From Dermanyssus gallinae (Eukaryota > Arthropoda > Arachnida > Mesostigmata > Dermanyssidae): a stretch of DNA of 64,000 nt. The stretch is from assembly GCA_003439945.1 (NCBI GenBank), contig QVRM01005404.1:186001-250000 (forward strand). The letters are read 5' to 3'. Below the pieces are notes generated by a model. It did no database searches, was not told the DNA's origin, and worked only from the letters and a program-made list of their open reading frames with translations. How positions within the stretch are numbered: position 1 is the stretch's first letter; every line of letters starts with the position of its first letter. Below, in pieces: positions 1 to 12,889 of the stretch. A program made the translations under genes and the position numbers.

Positions 1-87
1 GACCCAGCAGTTCGCCATGTTCGTCGCGATGATGTCCAGTTGGAGGTTCAAGACCAGCACGGGCTGCTGGAGTAATAACAGAGTAAG
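1..87 (-). CDS. Possible internal coding exon cut by the window edge
   Basis: On the minus strand a strong pyrimidine tract followed by CAG (bases 88-100) precedes 29 codons that stay open to the window edge. The residues are hydrophobic (Leu/Val/Ile-rich, ending near Asn-Cys-Trp-Val), so this could be a membrane segment. On the opposite strand one frame is also open and ends at AGA|GTAAGC, a plausible donor, so the coding strand is not certain. Family not recognised. No start or stop is visible. Confidence 0.22.
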
Positions 88-3000
88 CTGCAAAAGGAGG
101 GTTGGGGGCTGTGGGACAAGCTGCGACAGCTTAGCTTAGCGATGGCACTGAGCACACACAGCAACACATGCAAGAGAAGGTAGACTTTGCTCCCGGGTCA
201 TCCATCCTATAATGACACACCCAGTAGACCATTTGCTGTGCAACTGAAAAAATGCTACAAACAGAGAGAAAGAGAGCACGCTTGAGCAAGAAAACTCGAA
301 AAGTAAAAAAGAGAAGTTCTAGATGAAAACAGCAAGAGAGAGAAAGATAGAGAAATGATGCTTTGAAAGCGTGGCATGTGGCCAGACAAAGCGATTCCAG
401 CACTACGGTTAACAACATTTCAGACGATGTGGTAGAAACATCGCGTTTCTAGCGTTCTAGTATGTACGATCCAATTTGACCCTTACGGACAGACCCAACC
501 TTCCGAATTATCACGCCGAATTTGTGAACAAAAAGCTCTTTATTTATTAGTAGAATTTAAAGAAATATATCCGTCATTGAGCTTCTGGCTTGACAAAATT
601 GTTTTGTGAATCTTTTAACGGAGGAGGTTTGGCTTTCTTTATGTTCGCCACAAGCGATCCTTATAATGGTCAGCGTCCGGCGCATCCCGTCGATCTGCCG
701 ACGCTGTTAGCAAGCAGGAGAGAAGTCTAACAGTTGGCGATCCGGTACAATTGCTTGACATCCTTCATTACCTTCATTATTGTCGACTAATTGTCCTGAA
801 TGGGCCAATGGACATCCTTGCCCATTGGCCCATACAGTGACAATTCACAATCAATCAATATCAGACAGGTCTCTCGTAGATTAAAAAGTGCTTTCAGTCA
901 TATAGTCTGTCGTTGTCACATATGAAAGCAATGCGACCTCATGAAACTTCGATTCAAATATATATATATATATATACTCACCTTAATTCCAAACGAAGTA
1001 TTATGTGTATACAAAGTTCGAGTTTAAAGAATGTAAAGACAATTACCAACGATGCGTGTACACTATAAAGCACACGAATACATCGTTTCAGTAGTAGTTA
1101 TATTAGTACCATAAAGACGCTACCCAAAACAGGACACGGCCGTAGATAGCAGGCGGAACAGTGTTGATTGGCATGTCTTTCCTGTATCGTTGTGCAGTGG
1201 TACTAAAACGACACGACTAATACCATCAACAGAGTCGCTGCGTTAATTGATATACGGAGTTGGCTTTCTAGCAGAATGGAGCCGTCACTAGTATTATGCT
1301 GCCTCTGCTACTACTCAGTGTGCTGTCCAGACGTATATCTTGTTAATACACACATTATGCAATAGTGACAAAAGGGTTCTAGCTTTATTTGCGGGTGCAA
1401 ACCGTATTGATCGCTGTTTTCAACTGCGGCAAAACAGTCGCTAGAGTAAAAAAATACATGTGTCTAGACGCGTTATAAGAACGGAGCACATCAGTACTCT
1501 GTAAGCCTGGCGCGTAGCCAGTGACAATCGCAACAGGTAGACTGCGAAGGTCCCTCGTGCAACCAATCTTTCATTGCGCAAGATCGAGAAGCGTCAAGCA
1601 AGTGGACGAGGCTATGCATACGACAACGTGGTCAATCGCTCTACGTTATTGTTTATGTGTCCGGCAGTTGTTCACTTTCAGCTTCAACCAAACCTCACGT
1701 TTTCCGCTCTCTCTCTCTCTCTCTCCCTCTCTTCCTCTGTGTTGTTGTTTCGCTCTGCTCCCCCAGTGCCGGCCGGCTTTACGTCGGTGATCATCATCAA
1801 TCGATTGGACGGAGTCGCTGTAGGAGGAGAGAAGCGAACCAACAGCGTTTCATCGTAAACGCTTCAAACAGAATGTCTATTTCGTTAAGGCCTGGCGAGG
1901 ATACCTGATACAATTGGCCTCTCCTCATCCCCCTCCTTTTCCTTAGTATCGTTCTTTCCTTCTTCTTCTTCTTCTTCGTTGATTACGACTTTCTTCTCTA
2001 CCGTTTCAGTTTCCCCCTTATTACTCTTTCGCAATCCAAGCCGGAATTTCAATCATATTTGCCACCAGAAAGCTGCCCCAATTATACCGGCCGGGCTGTG
2101 CGTCGGCCAAACGCGGTCAGTTTTTCGTTCATTGCCAACAGCCGACATCAGCAAACAACGATCGAGCAACAAAGGCCAACCGGGTCGATGGCGCAATGCC
2201 ATAGCACACTCAACACGACTAATAAAGAAGATTATTTTTAGACCGGTAGCAGAAATAGTAACTATTACAAAATAATCGGTGGACACAAGCATAACAGCAA
2301 CTATGACCACCCTATGTGAGTTAGTGCTACTACTAGAGAAGCCAACGACGTGGTTTTGTACGGGAACTCACAGCGGGACAATATCAACCAATGGGTGCAC
2401 ATTTTTTGTACACAACATATCGCAGATCATGTAACAAGTGCAGTGGCGGCCTCGCTTCGTATACAGGTGCCAACGCAATCGTTTCCTCGTACATCGGCGC
2501 TGGCCTCTTCGATCTAAAGACTGCTCCCGCCTCCTCTTATGACATACAAGCAATCTGATTACACCTTACTCGGAAGCGTATGGACTCGCTCGAAACCAGC
2601 ATTCCTGAAACGAAGGCCAATTCTTCACTCCTCATTCAGGAATCGCCTCATCTATCTTTTGGCAGGTACAACCTTACTCATCGAGAACCTGAGCCCCACC
2701 CCCCCACCCAAATTGATAAGTAACTGGTAAAATAAGATAACTGAAGTTTTTCGCGTCTAGAGACATGGCTGCAACGCTTGGCAGGATTTCCGTTGTAGCA
2801 GTAACAAACACATGATAACTTGATTCGCCGCACACGGGTTCCACCAAGTTAAATGTGAAACGTACGGGTATCACGAATCTGTTGACACCTGTCTGTGGGG
2901 CCTTTTGCTTTAGATACTACGGGGCACATTGTCTACGAGTCGTTTTACTAAACAGTTTTCCCCGCTGACTTGCTCTGTGTGTTATTTATTATTTATTGTA

Positions 3001-3300
3001 TGTCATGTATTTTGAATGATTACCACTGTGTCTGAGAAAGTTTCATTTCATAAACTATGAAAGATAAACAGCATGCGTTGCCGTATCGGCTTAGTTGGGA
3101 TGGCGACCTCGAAACTTACCTCGGTCACGCATGTCATGTTATTTATGAAGTCAACGCTCCGAAGCATGCTTTCCATTTCGTCATCGGTCACTCTTTTGCC
3201 TGTCGTCTTCCATGTGAGACAGCGAAAGCGTCCGATCCAATTCGACTGGCCAGCACGCACTATACGCGCTCCAACAGAGTTAACGCGCGAAAACATTTTC
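88..3300. other. Intergenic sequence, no gene recognised
   Basis: AT-rich spacer with a (TA)n run at 958-976, a (CT)n run around 1709-1730 and a (TTC)n run near 1962-1977. Open frames at 1521-2310 overlap each other on both strands and show low-complexity composition, so I do not call them genes. A fold-back inverted repeat at 789-845 is listed separately. Confidence 0.5.
789..845. repeat. Fold-back inverted repeat
   Basis: Bases 800-811 (ATGGGCCAATGG) are the exact reverse complement of 822-833, with a 10-base spacer. An outer pair, AATTGTC at 789-795 and GACAATT at 839-845, also matches. The arms are not seen elsewhere in the window. Confidence 0.8.
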
Positions 3301-3449
3301 GATCAGTCGCTTCTCGACCGTCGTACAGGGTTTGTACACAACAGCAAAGCTCCCGGTCGCAGTCAATGTGTCAATCTACCTCCCTCTCTCTTTCGCAATC
3401 GATCGAACTTTAGATCGAACTAGAGAGAGCAGCTCAGCCGGTGTAAAAT

Positions 3450-4930
3450 CAAACAAACTTGAGGATCTACTATGCTCCTCGCATGCGACCGCACACACCA
3501 GACTACACCTGCTCTTCAGACACAGATACACCGCAGGAGGGTGGGCGGGGCGGGCGGACACACAATCCACATACACTCGCGGAAGTCATACCCCCCCCCG
3601 CACATACGCACAGGTGGTCACAAATGGCAGCAGCAGCAGCAGCAGACACACCACCACCACCACCACCACCACCAGACAGACAGACCACCACCAGACAAGC
3701 AAACGCCAGACGTCAGATGTCGATGTTGCTGCTGTTGCCGCCGCTGTTGCTGCTGGTGCTGGCACTCATGAGAGTTGTTACCGCTTGTTACTTACTATAC
3801 CTGTAGTGGCCGCCGTCTTAATAAAAGTAGACGCATTGACGGAGAGCCATCTATGATTTTATTTTTCTGTCGAAGTATTGTTCTAACAGCTATTGCAGCT
3901 ACTGTTGCTCCTGCTTGCTACTGAACCACCACAACATCCGGAGAGGCTCAGGAGAACCACATATCTGCTGTCTAGAGATGTATATACAGCAGAATCCATA
4001 ATCGATTATGAATGAACATATAGGAGAAGCCGCCTCACGACGACGGCTGGCTCAGCGGTACCACTGCCAGCACCGGTATTTTTCCAAGCAAAAATGAGCG
4101 GGCCGCAAAATGACTTCTTGATCGATCGTTCACCGGCGACAACCAGTGGCGACGGTGGCGGTGGCGGCGGCGGCAACAACAACGGAGGCGGCCCCAACGA
4201 CGACAACACTACTTACTGCCAGATAGATGTATATATACATATACACATATATTGCTATATAAGCATTCACATAAGTCTACGTGAGTTCGCCGCTTGGTAC
4301 AGCTACTACAGTGGCCGCCGCTGTGCCGTCTTAAACGTCATGTCCCAATTGTCTGTCATCGCTTGTCAGTCTAGGCCGTCGTCGTCGTCGTCGTCGTCAT
4401 CAGCAGCAGCAGCCGACGTGTGGCTGGCTGTCGCAGCGGCCGTAGCAGCCGCACCAGACACCCAGACCTCTCTCTTTCCCTTTGACCGCTTTGTTTAAAA
4501 ACAGTGACGTAGATCGGTGCCGGGGAGGGGGAGGCGGGTCCTCTCACCGATACAGCAGCAGCAGCAGCATGTACAATTGTTGATAGGAGAGGGAAGGGCA
4601 ACTGTTGGGGACGGTTGGGGAGAGGGAAGGCCATGATGGCCATTTTAGCGAGCAAACTCGTCTAACTAGTTCTCAATGTTCGACTCCTAAATACGTTCCT
4701 AATTAAGGTTTATATTCTGTTACTTGTTGTTGCTACGTTAACTGTTAACGCACGTTTAATATGACATAATCCGTAATGAGGCTGCTTTCATCGAAAAGCG
4801 ATCGTCTGCTAAAATGTGTGTTTTGGCGGTGGCGAGGGCGCGGCGGGGGGAGGCAGATAGCAGACGCCGACCGAATCACTAGAAATTCCGTGTTGTTGTT
4901 GTTGTTGTTGCTGTTGTCATCGTATCTCCT
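3450..4930. repeat. Trinucleotide- and tetranucleotide-rich region upstream of TTC7
   Basis: Clusters of short tandem repeats: CAG at 3627-3646, ACC/CAC at 3648-3674, GGC/GGT at about 4147-4176, GTC then CAG at 4378-4413, CAG at about 4555-4570 and TTG at about 4890-4912. Further on, CTGG and CTAG repeats lie at about 4970-5014. The long His-, Pro-, Gly- or Ala-rich open frames here (such as 3332-3856 and 4094-4498) follow from the repeats. The region could be 5' UTR or promoter-proximal DNA of the gene starting at 5357, but no TATA box or transcription start can be fixed. Confidence 0.6.
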
Positions 4931-5356
4931 CCATTTCATCCGTATGACATGGTGACGGGTTGGCTGGCTGACTGGCTGGCTGGCATGTTGTAGTAGCTAG
5001 CTAGCTAGCTAGCTTTGGGTCAGTTGGGTGGATCTGTGTCAGCGATCATCAATCAGCAGCGGCTAGCGTAGTTGGCTCGTTCGTTATTCGTAGTCGTCGG
5101 CCAGCGAGAATATGATCTGAAGTGAAGTCAAGGCATCGTAGATGGCTCGTAGCGTCATCATAACATGAGGCACTGGCTGTTCCTCACTCTTGAGCGAAGC
5201 TGTCAGACGGATGCTGGTGTAAAGCTGCTTTCGCGCGCTTTCCTCTTATTCTTCTGCTGCTGATGAAGAAGTTGCTGCTGGCTCTTTATCTTTGCAGCCA
5301 CGTTCAACGAACAAGCGACGAGTGAACTCTGAGTAAAGACTTTTATAGACGACATT

Positions 5357-5387
5357 ATGGCATCGAGAACAGCGAGTAAAGCTAAAG
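5357..5387 (+). CDS. TTC7: TTC7 exon 1 (start exon), weak donor
   Basis: Ten codons beginning ATG GCA TCG AGA, then one base, followed by the donor GTTCGT. The short Ser/Lys-rich N-terminus and the phase (1) fit exon 2, which begins with two bases of a Gly codon, as in vertebrate TTC7 where a Gly/Ser-Arg-Leu-Glu stretch follows the basic start. Without splicing here, an in-frame TAG is reached 22 codons later. GTTCGT is a poor donor, so an alternative first exon further upstream is possible. Confidence 0.6.
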
Positions 5388-6366
5388 GTTCGTTCGTTCG
5401 CTATCGGCTGGCGTTCTTCTCCAAACAGGTGGCAAAAACTGCTGTTTCCTAGGTAAAGAGATGCGACGGTATCATTTTGTCCATCATCCTGGTGACTCAG
5501 ACAGTATCGTGATCGTTATTCTTGGGAGCAGGTTTACCGCCCTCCATCGTGTCCCACTATAAGCACATGACATTCGAATTGATACTCTGCTGCATGATAA
5601 CTCCTGCTTTTAGCTGCTATGCCCGAGTTCTATTTACACTAATCGCATCGTATACACGTATGATTTGTCGTCGTTAAGCTATGCATTATGGTTCTATGTG
5701 AACTCCTTTTGTTTGTTATCAAGTTGATTTGATATACAGTATATTGAGTTATTGGAGTTCCTTCTATAGAGGGTTTAAACCTACGTTAGTCTAGTGAGGC
5801 CCTTTACTAAATGAATTCTCATCAAGGCACACAAAGTGTGATCTATGATATGACCATAAGTTTGCGAGGAAACGCGCGTGAAGAAGCATTGTTTCAAACG
5901 CTCACTGGTCACTTTACGCTTCTACATGCTAGTGCAAAAAAAGACCAGCCTCTTATACTGCTGCACTACCATAAGTTAAAATACGCTCATTCGACCTTGG
6001 ACCAAGGGACAAACCATCGCGTATTTCCTGCAACCCTGCAATAGTCTTACGCTGATACGTTTGCCATTCGCTTTCAATGCGCGTTATGTTTAATGGTAAG
6101 GTTTTATTTTATAAATATATCTGAAGTGAACCTAGCAAATATGCAAAAAAGTCTTCGATAAGAACGTGTATCAATTGCCGAACATGTAGCTCTGACCAAT
6201 AATGATCCGTCGAAGAGGAAAAAGATTCTCGGCGAGCCCAAACATTCTGGCAGTTCTCCATTATCCTGTCTGTCAATAGTAATTCACTCTGCTTCATGTA
6301 GTTTCGTCGCCAGCACAGAGGTGGGACGGCGAGAGACAATACTTACCTAGGTGGGGAAGACCTCAG

Positions 6367-6423
<57 letters not shown>

Positions 6424-6765
6424 GAGTCTCCCATAATTCGTCTAACAAACTTTGAGATCTAGCACAATTCGGGCAAACATTATTTCCTATGGAACAAGGG
6501 GCGGATTTTTTTAAAATAAAAAATGGGGCGATTGAGCCTAGGAACCAAAATAAAAGAGTGTATGCATTACGGGTGTGTGTGTTAACTTGATGTGTGACAT
6601 TATGTTTAACGAACGAGTTCGGAGACGTTCTTAAATGACAGCGCTGACATCACTCCACGACAATCACTAAGAAAGACACGAGGATCGATTTTGCCGAATC
6701 AAGTGTGTGACTGTTGTGAGACTGTAAAACAATTTTTACCATGCACATATATCTGTGAGCATGAG

Positions 6766-6814
<49 letters not shown>

Positions 6815-9800
6815 TATTAATAGACGGCTCAGTTAGTTGTAATATTAGTGCCGTCGTAGCAATGGTGGTAATTTGACGAGGAAAGAAAAGGGCATTGCTT
6901 GAATATTGTTGATATGATGGATCGATGTTGCAGGTCTGGACAGCGAAGTCTATCGGTGTCGGGATGAATCGAACTGGCGTAAGCTACTGGAAACTGCGGA
7001 ACAGTTACGACAACGTTCGGCGGGCAGCGGCAGCACTGTGGGTCAGTCTGCATACCTCGCCAGCCTCTTAAGTGGTGCGTTTAATTTTTACAACCCAGTC
7101 TAATAAAACGTTAACTTCATCTTACTTTTGCTTGAATGCGGAGGCAATTGAAGCACTTACACAACAATCTTTCGAACTAGAGGTGTATGGTATAAGAATC
7201 TTTCAAACTTGTGTCGTTCTCCGTGTGGGCAAACACAGGGTTGTTTTGAGACTTCATATAGCTGGCTTAGTATTTTTCACTGATGTTGGCGCACTTTTGT
7301 TTTATTATGTATATTTGTTTACAACTTAATGCATTTTTTGGTCAGCATACCTAAACTGGTAAGGCTACTGATTTAGTTCCGTCGACCCATATATGAGTAC
7401 TAGAAGTAGTGTATTGGGGTTGTCGAGCCCGGTGGCGTGGTGCATTCGTCTGCGCCTCGCAACCGGAGGAGACACAGGTGCGCGGGTTCGAGCCCCACCG
7501 TTGCACATTTGTATTTATGGGGGTCCGTCTATGAAACAATGCGAAAATCAGTTAAATTTTGCCTGAGGGTCAGCCCGAAAACTTTACTTTTAGTGTATTG
7601 GGGTTATCTTTGAAGTGCGTTTGGATGCAGGTCGTTCAATATAGTTTTTCCTTCTGAATTTTACTAAGCTGAACTAAACCGTGCGTATTTTTTTAAAAAT
7701 AAAATGTCCTATTGCCTACGTTTGTGGATTGCATACCTAGTGCACGCACAGGCTGCAATGTAATTCATTCAATGCCGCTTTATCCAAAAGTTTTATTTGA
7801 CAAACAACGACCCAATAAGGATAGATTATTGACAACATGTATTGGGGTTATATAGAGGGGACCTACCCTAAATTTACCATTGAGTATTGGATGCTTTCTT
7901 CACCGGTGGCGGACGCGCCTGATAGCTTGGAGATCCACTTACCCGTTGTTTTACATTCATTGTCGACACGTTGTAAAATTATATCAGCACCACAACGGTA
8001 CATCATAGCCAAAATTTACTGAGTAGATTCACGTGTCAGATGGATTAGAGCGTATTTACTATTTTTAGGCGAGGCGAAGCTAGAGATGTACCTTGAAGAG
8101 AATCCTCCGATTGAAAGCAACATATCCAAAGCACGGACCTCACTTTCAGAAGCCAAACGGTAAGCTTCTTATCTTATGTCGTTCCTATTAATGCTTTCTG
8201 ATTTCGTTGTTTGGAGAAAATATTCTTAATTATTATTTCATGCTTAAGTGCGTAGCTATTAGTTACGCAATTTACCCGCTTGAGGCACAGAATTGAATCT
8301 CTACAGAGAATACTGCAGTACGCGCAATCATTCCGGAAATCATAGAGGTGGATATCTCTTGCTGTATATACGTATAACCTAAATGTTTATGCTTAATTAT
8401 AAGTTACTTGCTTACTTATTTTAAGTGCTGTCTGAAATTACTAAATGTTCGTCTTTGGTTTCCATCTACCATGAGTGCTCTTTGCAGCCTTCTAACAGAA
8501 TGTACGAAGAACGATGGTGAAAAGTCTAACGTGGCAACGGACGCCCGCTTCTTGCTCGCTAAGTGCTGCTATGCCCAAGGTCAATATGAGCAAGCACTCG
8601 AACACCTCGATCAGGTCAGTCTGCCGTGAATAATTCACATGCATCAAGTTTCTTGTGCTTCTAAGAGGAATTCCAGGCGTGAACACTCTGACCGTATGTC
8701 ACGTCTTACTCTTTGTTTTCAGGGCTTAGTATTTATCTTATACGTGTCTTAGAAGATCAACTAAGGCGTGTCAATTCTATTCGGAGAGAAGTTCTAAATT
8801 CGTTTATTTTGTTGGCAGGGAGGAATTGAACGTTTGGAGGAGCGACCTCTGGGAGCGCGCATGCTTAAAATTCTCGCTGAATCGTTTGCCGTCAAAGGAC
8901 TTTGTCTCGAGCAGCAGGCAAAGCACTCACTAGTCAAGAAGGGTACTATAATCAAGTACTACATTCAGGCCGGAGAAATGGGCTTAAAATATCTTCAGGT
9001 AACGCGCGTACACATGCCTAAATATCATTGCGCTACTGTACTCCTAATTATACTTTTGTTAAAAAGATATTTCGGCAAATGAATCCAATGCATGATTTTG
9101 CGTTCAGAACGTTATGTTACAATCCTGTATACTTCTCGTATATATCTGCCGCCAAAATATACGTGCACGCATCTATCTTGGCGAAACTGGTGTGCAAACT
9201 TTGTCTTTTAGGAGCGACGTGTCTTTTTCCAAAGTAAAAATGTGTCTTCTTCGTCTGCAGGTAGTTGAGAAAAGCCAGGGCTTACAGGGAGCTGTAGTGC
9301 AGGTGACGCCTGGCGGTTTGCCGATGTTTGGAGGTGTGGGTGGCGGAAGTACCGAGTTTCGTATTGGTATTCTGCTGGAAACAGCGCTCCAGCGTGCGCC
9401 GATCTTGATGATGAAGGCGGGCCAAATTCGCGAAGCGGTAGAACAATACCGTAGTGTACTCCGCGCCCAAGAAACGACCTCGACACAGTCGCTCAGGATG
9501 ACGCTCGCGAGACAGGTTAGTGGTATATTTCACCGATCAGTGGATATGTGGAAATAAAAAAAATTAATTTTATTTACGCACAACTTTACATAACAGTGCT
9601 ATAATAGTTCATGTAGCCAAATGTTAATCCTCCGATTCACTACCTTAACGAAACGATATATTTAAATACATAATTATCGTGGACCTTGCATGATTAGCAT
9701 TATGAACAACGACTTCATAGACCCTCATGAACTTCCCGAAAGGTTAGATTAATAAACGTACCTCAGGTTTCCGAGCAAGGCTTTACTGGAACTGCTTGGT

Positions 9801-12270
9801 GGATGTTTCAGAATTTCATTTAGACGCTTCGTTCGATCGATAGATTGGCTGATGCTAAATCAGCTTTGTCAGACCAGGATCTTCTAGACGAAGTGGTTAA
9901 TTTTACTGAGGACGAAGTCAAATCCGCAAATATATCAGCAAAACGGGAAGTCAGCTGGACCTGATCGTATTCTCAATGAACACCCGAAGTCTTACATCGA
10001 CGCTATGTCCCCTGTTGTGACAAAAATAACAAGTCATGTGTTCGACAAGGCAGGATCCCTGATGAGTGAGGAAAGGCTATTCACAGCCTATATTTATGTG
10101 AAAGGGGATGCAACTGATCCAATGATTATTGGGGCATAACACTAACGAGCGTCCTCTGCAAGATATTAACGTCGCTTATCGTTGGTTAATTGTACTCTCG
10201 CGTAGAAGATAAATCAGACAGTTTATATTATTTGGTCATTGGTATGACATGCTACTTTAGTACCATTACATTTATGCTTAAGCAGCATGGAATATAGCTA
10301 ATATGCTTTTAAATGTTTATCTTCCAGCTGGCTGAAGTCCTTCTGCGGGGAGTGAGCGAGCATGAGTGGCAACAGATTGCGCCACGACTGCAACCGGCGG
10401 AACGTGCTAAAGGCCCGGGCAAATACTGGCGACCACAACTCTATAGTGGCGGGTCGCTTTACGTCCCGGGGGAGCATATAGAAGAGATTCTACTGCTACT
10501 CGCACTGTCTGACGCCATTGCTGTACGCAACGTTGTTCTTGATAGGTGAGTAGGGGGTTTATGGCCGCATTCGTCAAATCACACTATTTTGTACAAAACT
10601 GGGCTTGTGTAAACCAGCTTATTGACATTTAAGGGCCTTAAGGTTAGCAGATCTTTTTTCGTATTATTGCCGAACAAGTGTAATTTTGATCTTAGATTGC
10701 TTCTTTTCTTCGTTGCAGATCGAACGATGTGGCTGCCGACAGAGCGCAATCGATTAAAAATGTGACTGCCGTTCTTGATCTACTATCAATTGCACTAGCG
10801 CGTAATGCTCAGTTCAGCCTACTGTGTGAGAACTTTGAGAAAGTGGCTAAATTCTCTTGTGATGAATATCATATATGGAATCAATTTGGCCTCTGTCTCA
10901 TTTCAGCCGGATCTTACTATCGCGGTGTAAAGATGTTACTTGAGTGCGCTAAGCTACGGCCTAAGAATGGTTTTGATATTCTGCTGGCGGCTAAAGTTAC
11001 TCTTGTTAATCTCTGCGATGCTCCGCAAGCGTTGAAACTTGTCCAAGAAGCGATCGAAAGGGAAAAAGCTATACCTGATAGCGACATTCTTGTGGTGTCC
11101 TACACTCTTAAGGCGCTTTGTCATGAGGCACTTGCGGACGCTGCAGCCTGCCTTCGGACTAAAGAAGAGCAACGTATTATGGCTTTTAAAGCATTGGTGC
11201 AAGCAAGACACGTAGATCCAGATTACCCGCAGGCCGAGTATCTGCTTGGCCTTCATTATGCTAACGTGCATCAAATCGATGCCGCTATGGTGTGCGCGAA
11301 AAAGACCTTAAGTTTAGCACCGGACTTTTTCCCCGGTGTGCAACTTCTTATCGTTTTGATAACCGCCCAAAAGAAGCACGAAGAAGCACTTGAACTAGTC
11401 CAACTTACTCTTGAGGAGTATCCAAATAATCTAAATCTTTTGTACCTCAAAGTCTACCTTGAAGACTATTTGGAAGGGCCCCAGAAAGCGTTGCACACTG
11501 CTGGTGAAATGCTCAGGCAGTGGAAAATATTATACGAGAGCTACTTGAAAGTAAAGCAGGCTGCTCGAACCAATGGACTGACACCACCTGCCATCGGCAC
11601 AAGCTCTCAGCTTGGTATTGTGCCGGCGACACACGCTCATTCTAGCCGCGGCTCTGTAATTGGTAGTGGCCAGTGGGCCGCGAGTCCATGGCATGAACGA
11701 GACGGTGATGGTGACGGCAGTGTAATGGCTCGATTAGATCGTTCACTTAGTGAAACACTAGCACGACTGACCCCGTGCGGAAAGCGAGTACATGTTGATG
11801 AGATCACGCTTTTGCAGATGCAGATGCACGTTTGGCTTTTGACGGCGCGACTATATATAAAGATGGCGCACTTTCCCGAAGCCGAGCAGTCACTTGCGGA
11901 AGCTGCCAACATAATGCCATTATCTCCTCACGTACTGTTGGTGCGCGGTCTCCTACACGAGGCGCGTAGTGAATGGCTTGCAGCGCGCGACGCTCTAGAA
12001 GGCTCTCTTGCTATTCGTCCGAACAGCGTTACAGCGCTTCGACATCTTGGTTTGGTTTACCATCAACTAGGTAGCCACCAGCTAGCAGAGGCGACTTTGC
12101 AAAGTGCTACACTCATCGAGCCAATGTCGCCGACAACGTGGTTCCATTTGGGTCGAGTTCTGCAAGAGTCGGGTACACCACTTGAGGCTAGTGAATGCTT
12201 AGAGACTGCCGTACAGCTGGAACTATGTGCGCCCATACTGGAATTTAGTAAATTGCCCAGAACGCTGTAA
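5357..12270 (+). CDS. TTC7: Tetratricopeptide repeat protein 7 (TTC7) homologue, complete, 8 exons
   Basis: Coding exons are 5357-5387, 6934-7074, 8069-8159, 8488-8614, 8819-8998, 9261-9515, 10328-10545 and 10719-12270. All introns are GT-AG. Phases match across every junction and the sum is exactly 864 codons plus stop, close to the roughly 850 residues of vertebrate TTC7A/B. Recognisable landmarks run in order: the basic N-terminus, the L-LL-GE-KLE-YL segment (exons 2-3), the AE-FA-KGLCLE helix pair (exon 5), the LETALQRAP stretch (exon 6), then a large last exon with TPR helices, clearest at about residues 750-850, ending near PRTL. In animals TTC7 bridges EFR3 and FAM126/hyccin with PI4-kinase III-alpha at the plasma membrane to make PI4P. 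The start ATG has A at -3 and G at +4. Introns hold (TA)n runs, a SINE and a LINE piece. Exon 1 is the least certain part. Confidence 0.93.
6372..6420. repeat. (TA)n microsatellite in TTC7 intron 1
   Basis: Uninterrupted TA dinucleotide run of 49 bases. Confidence 0.95.
6767..6811. repeat. (TA)n microsatellite in TTC7 intron 1
   Basis: Uninterrupted TA run of 45 bases, about 120 bases upstream of exon 2. Confidence 0.95.
7422..7590 (+). mobile_element. tRNA-derived SINE, family A, copy 1 (TTC7 intron 2)
   Basis: The 5' part carries Pol III promoter-like boxes: an A-box-like GTGGCGTGGTGCATTCG and a B box GGTTCGAGCCCC. A tRNA-unrelated body and a hairpin-like segment at 7561-7575 follow. The copy is flanked by a perfect 15-base duplication, TAGTGTATTGGGGTT, at 7407-7421 and 7591-7605, so it moved by LINE-type target-primed retrotransposition. 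A second copy in the opposite orientation lies at 59830-60011. The perfect duplication suggests a fairly recent insertion. Confidence 0.9.
9850..10190 (+). mobile_element. LINE reverse transcriptase fragment in TTC7 intron 6
   Basis: Read across frameshifts, the plus strand shows the reverse transcriptase stretch that normally runs from an acidic E-E-V helix through a K-S-(A/G)-G-P-D-(K/R)-I-x-N-E core to the G-I-x-L-T-S-V-L-C-K-I motif near 10140-10175. Stops and frame changes show a dead copy. It lies between exon 6 (ends 9515) and exon 7 (starts 10328). Clade not assigned with confidence. Confidence 0.6.
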
Positions 12271-12827
12271 AATTCACATTGTTGGGTTGCACTGGTAGGG
12301 ACTGGCAGGGTACGTTTAAACCGGTACAGTGGGTTGGTAGAACTAGTTGAGTTAGCTTAGGTTATCACATAGCGTGTGCCAACGCGCGCGCCCAATTATA
12401 AAGATCAGTAAGTAATATTATCCTGAGCCATAGCAGGCATAGACTTTGTTGTACATGATTGTCGTTACGACAATGCAAACAGGAACACTGGTAGCTTGCG
12501 ATATGTTACTATTTTTTAAATATATGTGGCGAGGATAATTATATATGTATATAAACAATAGTATCAAGCACATACGATATGGCAAGATAAGGTGGACTAC
12601 ATTAAAATTTAATGAACGGATGCGCTGTCATCGGCAGATATAGCAAATGCATTTCAATATTGCTTTTTGACCAATATATGCGTTCCATTTTCTTGAAGTT
12701 GTTATTATTGAGGTTCCCTCTCCATACGAGTTCTGTTTGCAAGCCTAACTTGGAGGACTGAAATTATATTTTGAGGCGTGCCTCTTTATTTGTTAATTGT
12801 TGTTCCATTTTAAATGTATTCAAACTG

Positions 12828-12833
12828 AATAAA
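12828..12833 (+). promoter_or_regulatory. Polyadenylation signal for TTC7
   Basis: AATAAA 558 bases after the TTC7 stop codon, followed by a GT-rich stretch (tandem copies of a TGTGTCTTGTGTAC-like unit near 12855-12890) that fits a downstream cleavage element. It would give a 3' UTR of about 0.58 kb. Confidence 0.6.
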
Positions 12834-12889
12834 CTTTGTTGACCCAAAATGTTACGCTTTGTGTCTTGTGTACGTGTCTTGTGTACGTT

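Noticed and set aside
1521..2310. Overlapping short open frames on both strands
   Set aside because: Low-complexity (CT)n and (TTC)n sequence with no similarity I recognise.
3332..4498. Several overlapping open frames rich in His, Pro, Gln, Gly or Ala
   Set aside because: They are produced by trinucleotide repeats, exist on both strands, and show no domain or consistent splice structure.
5811..6044. 77-codon open frame in TTC7 intron 1
   Set aside because: No splice sites place it in frame with exons 1 and 2, which already join in phase, and no similarity is recognised.
7422..7500. tRNA gene-like A and B boxes
   Set aside because: The cloverleaf is not complete, the segment continues into a non-tRNA body with a target-site duplication, and a second copy exists, so it is a SINE.
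10954..11274. Minus-strand open frame in the last TTC7 exon
   Set aside because: Antisense shadow of strong TTC7 coding sequence.
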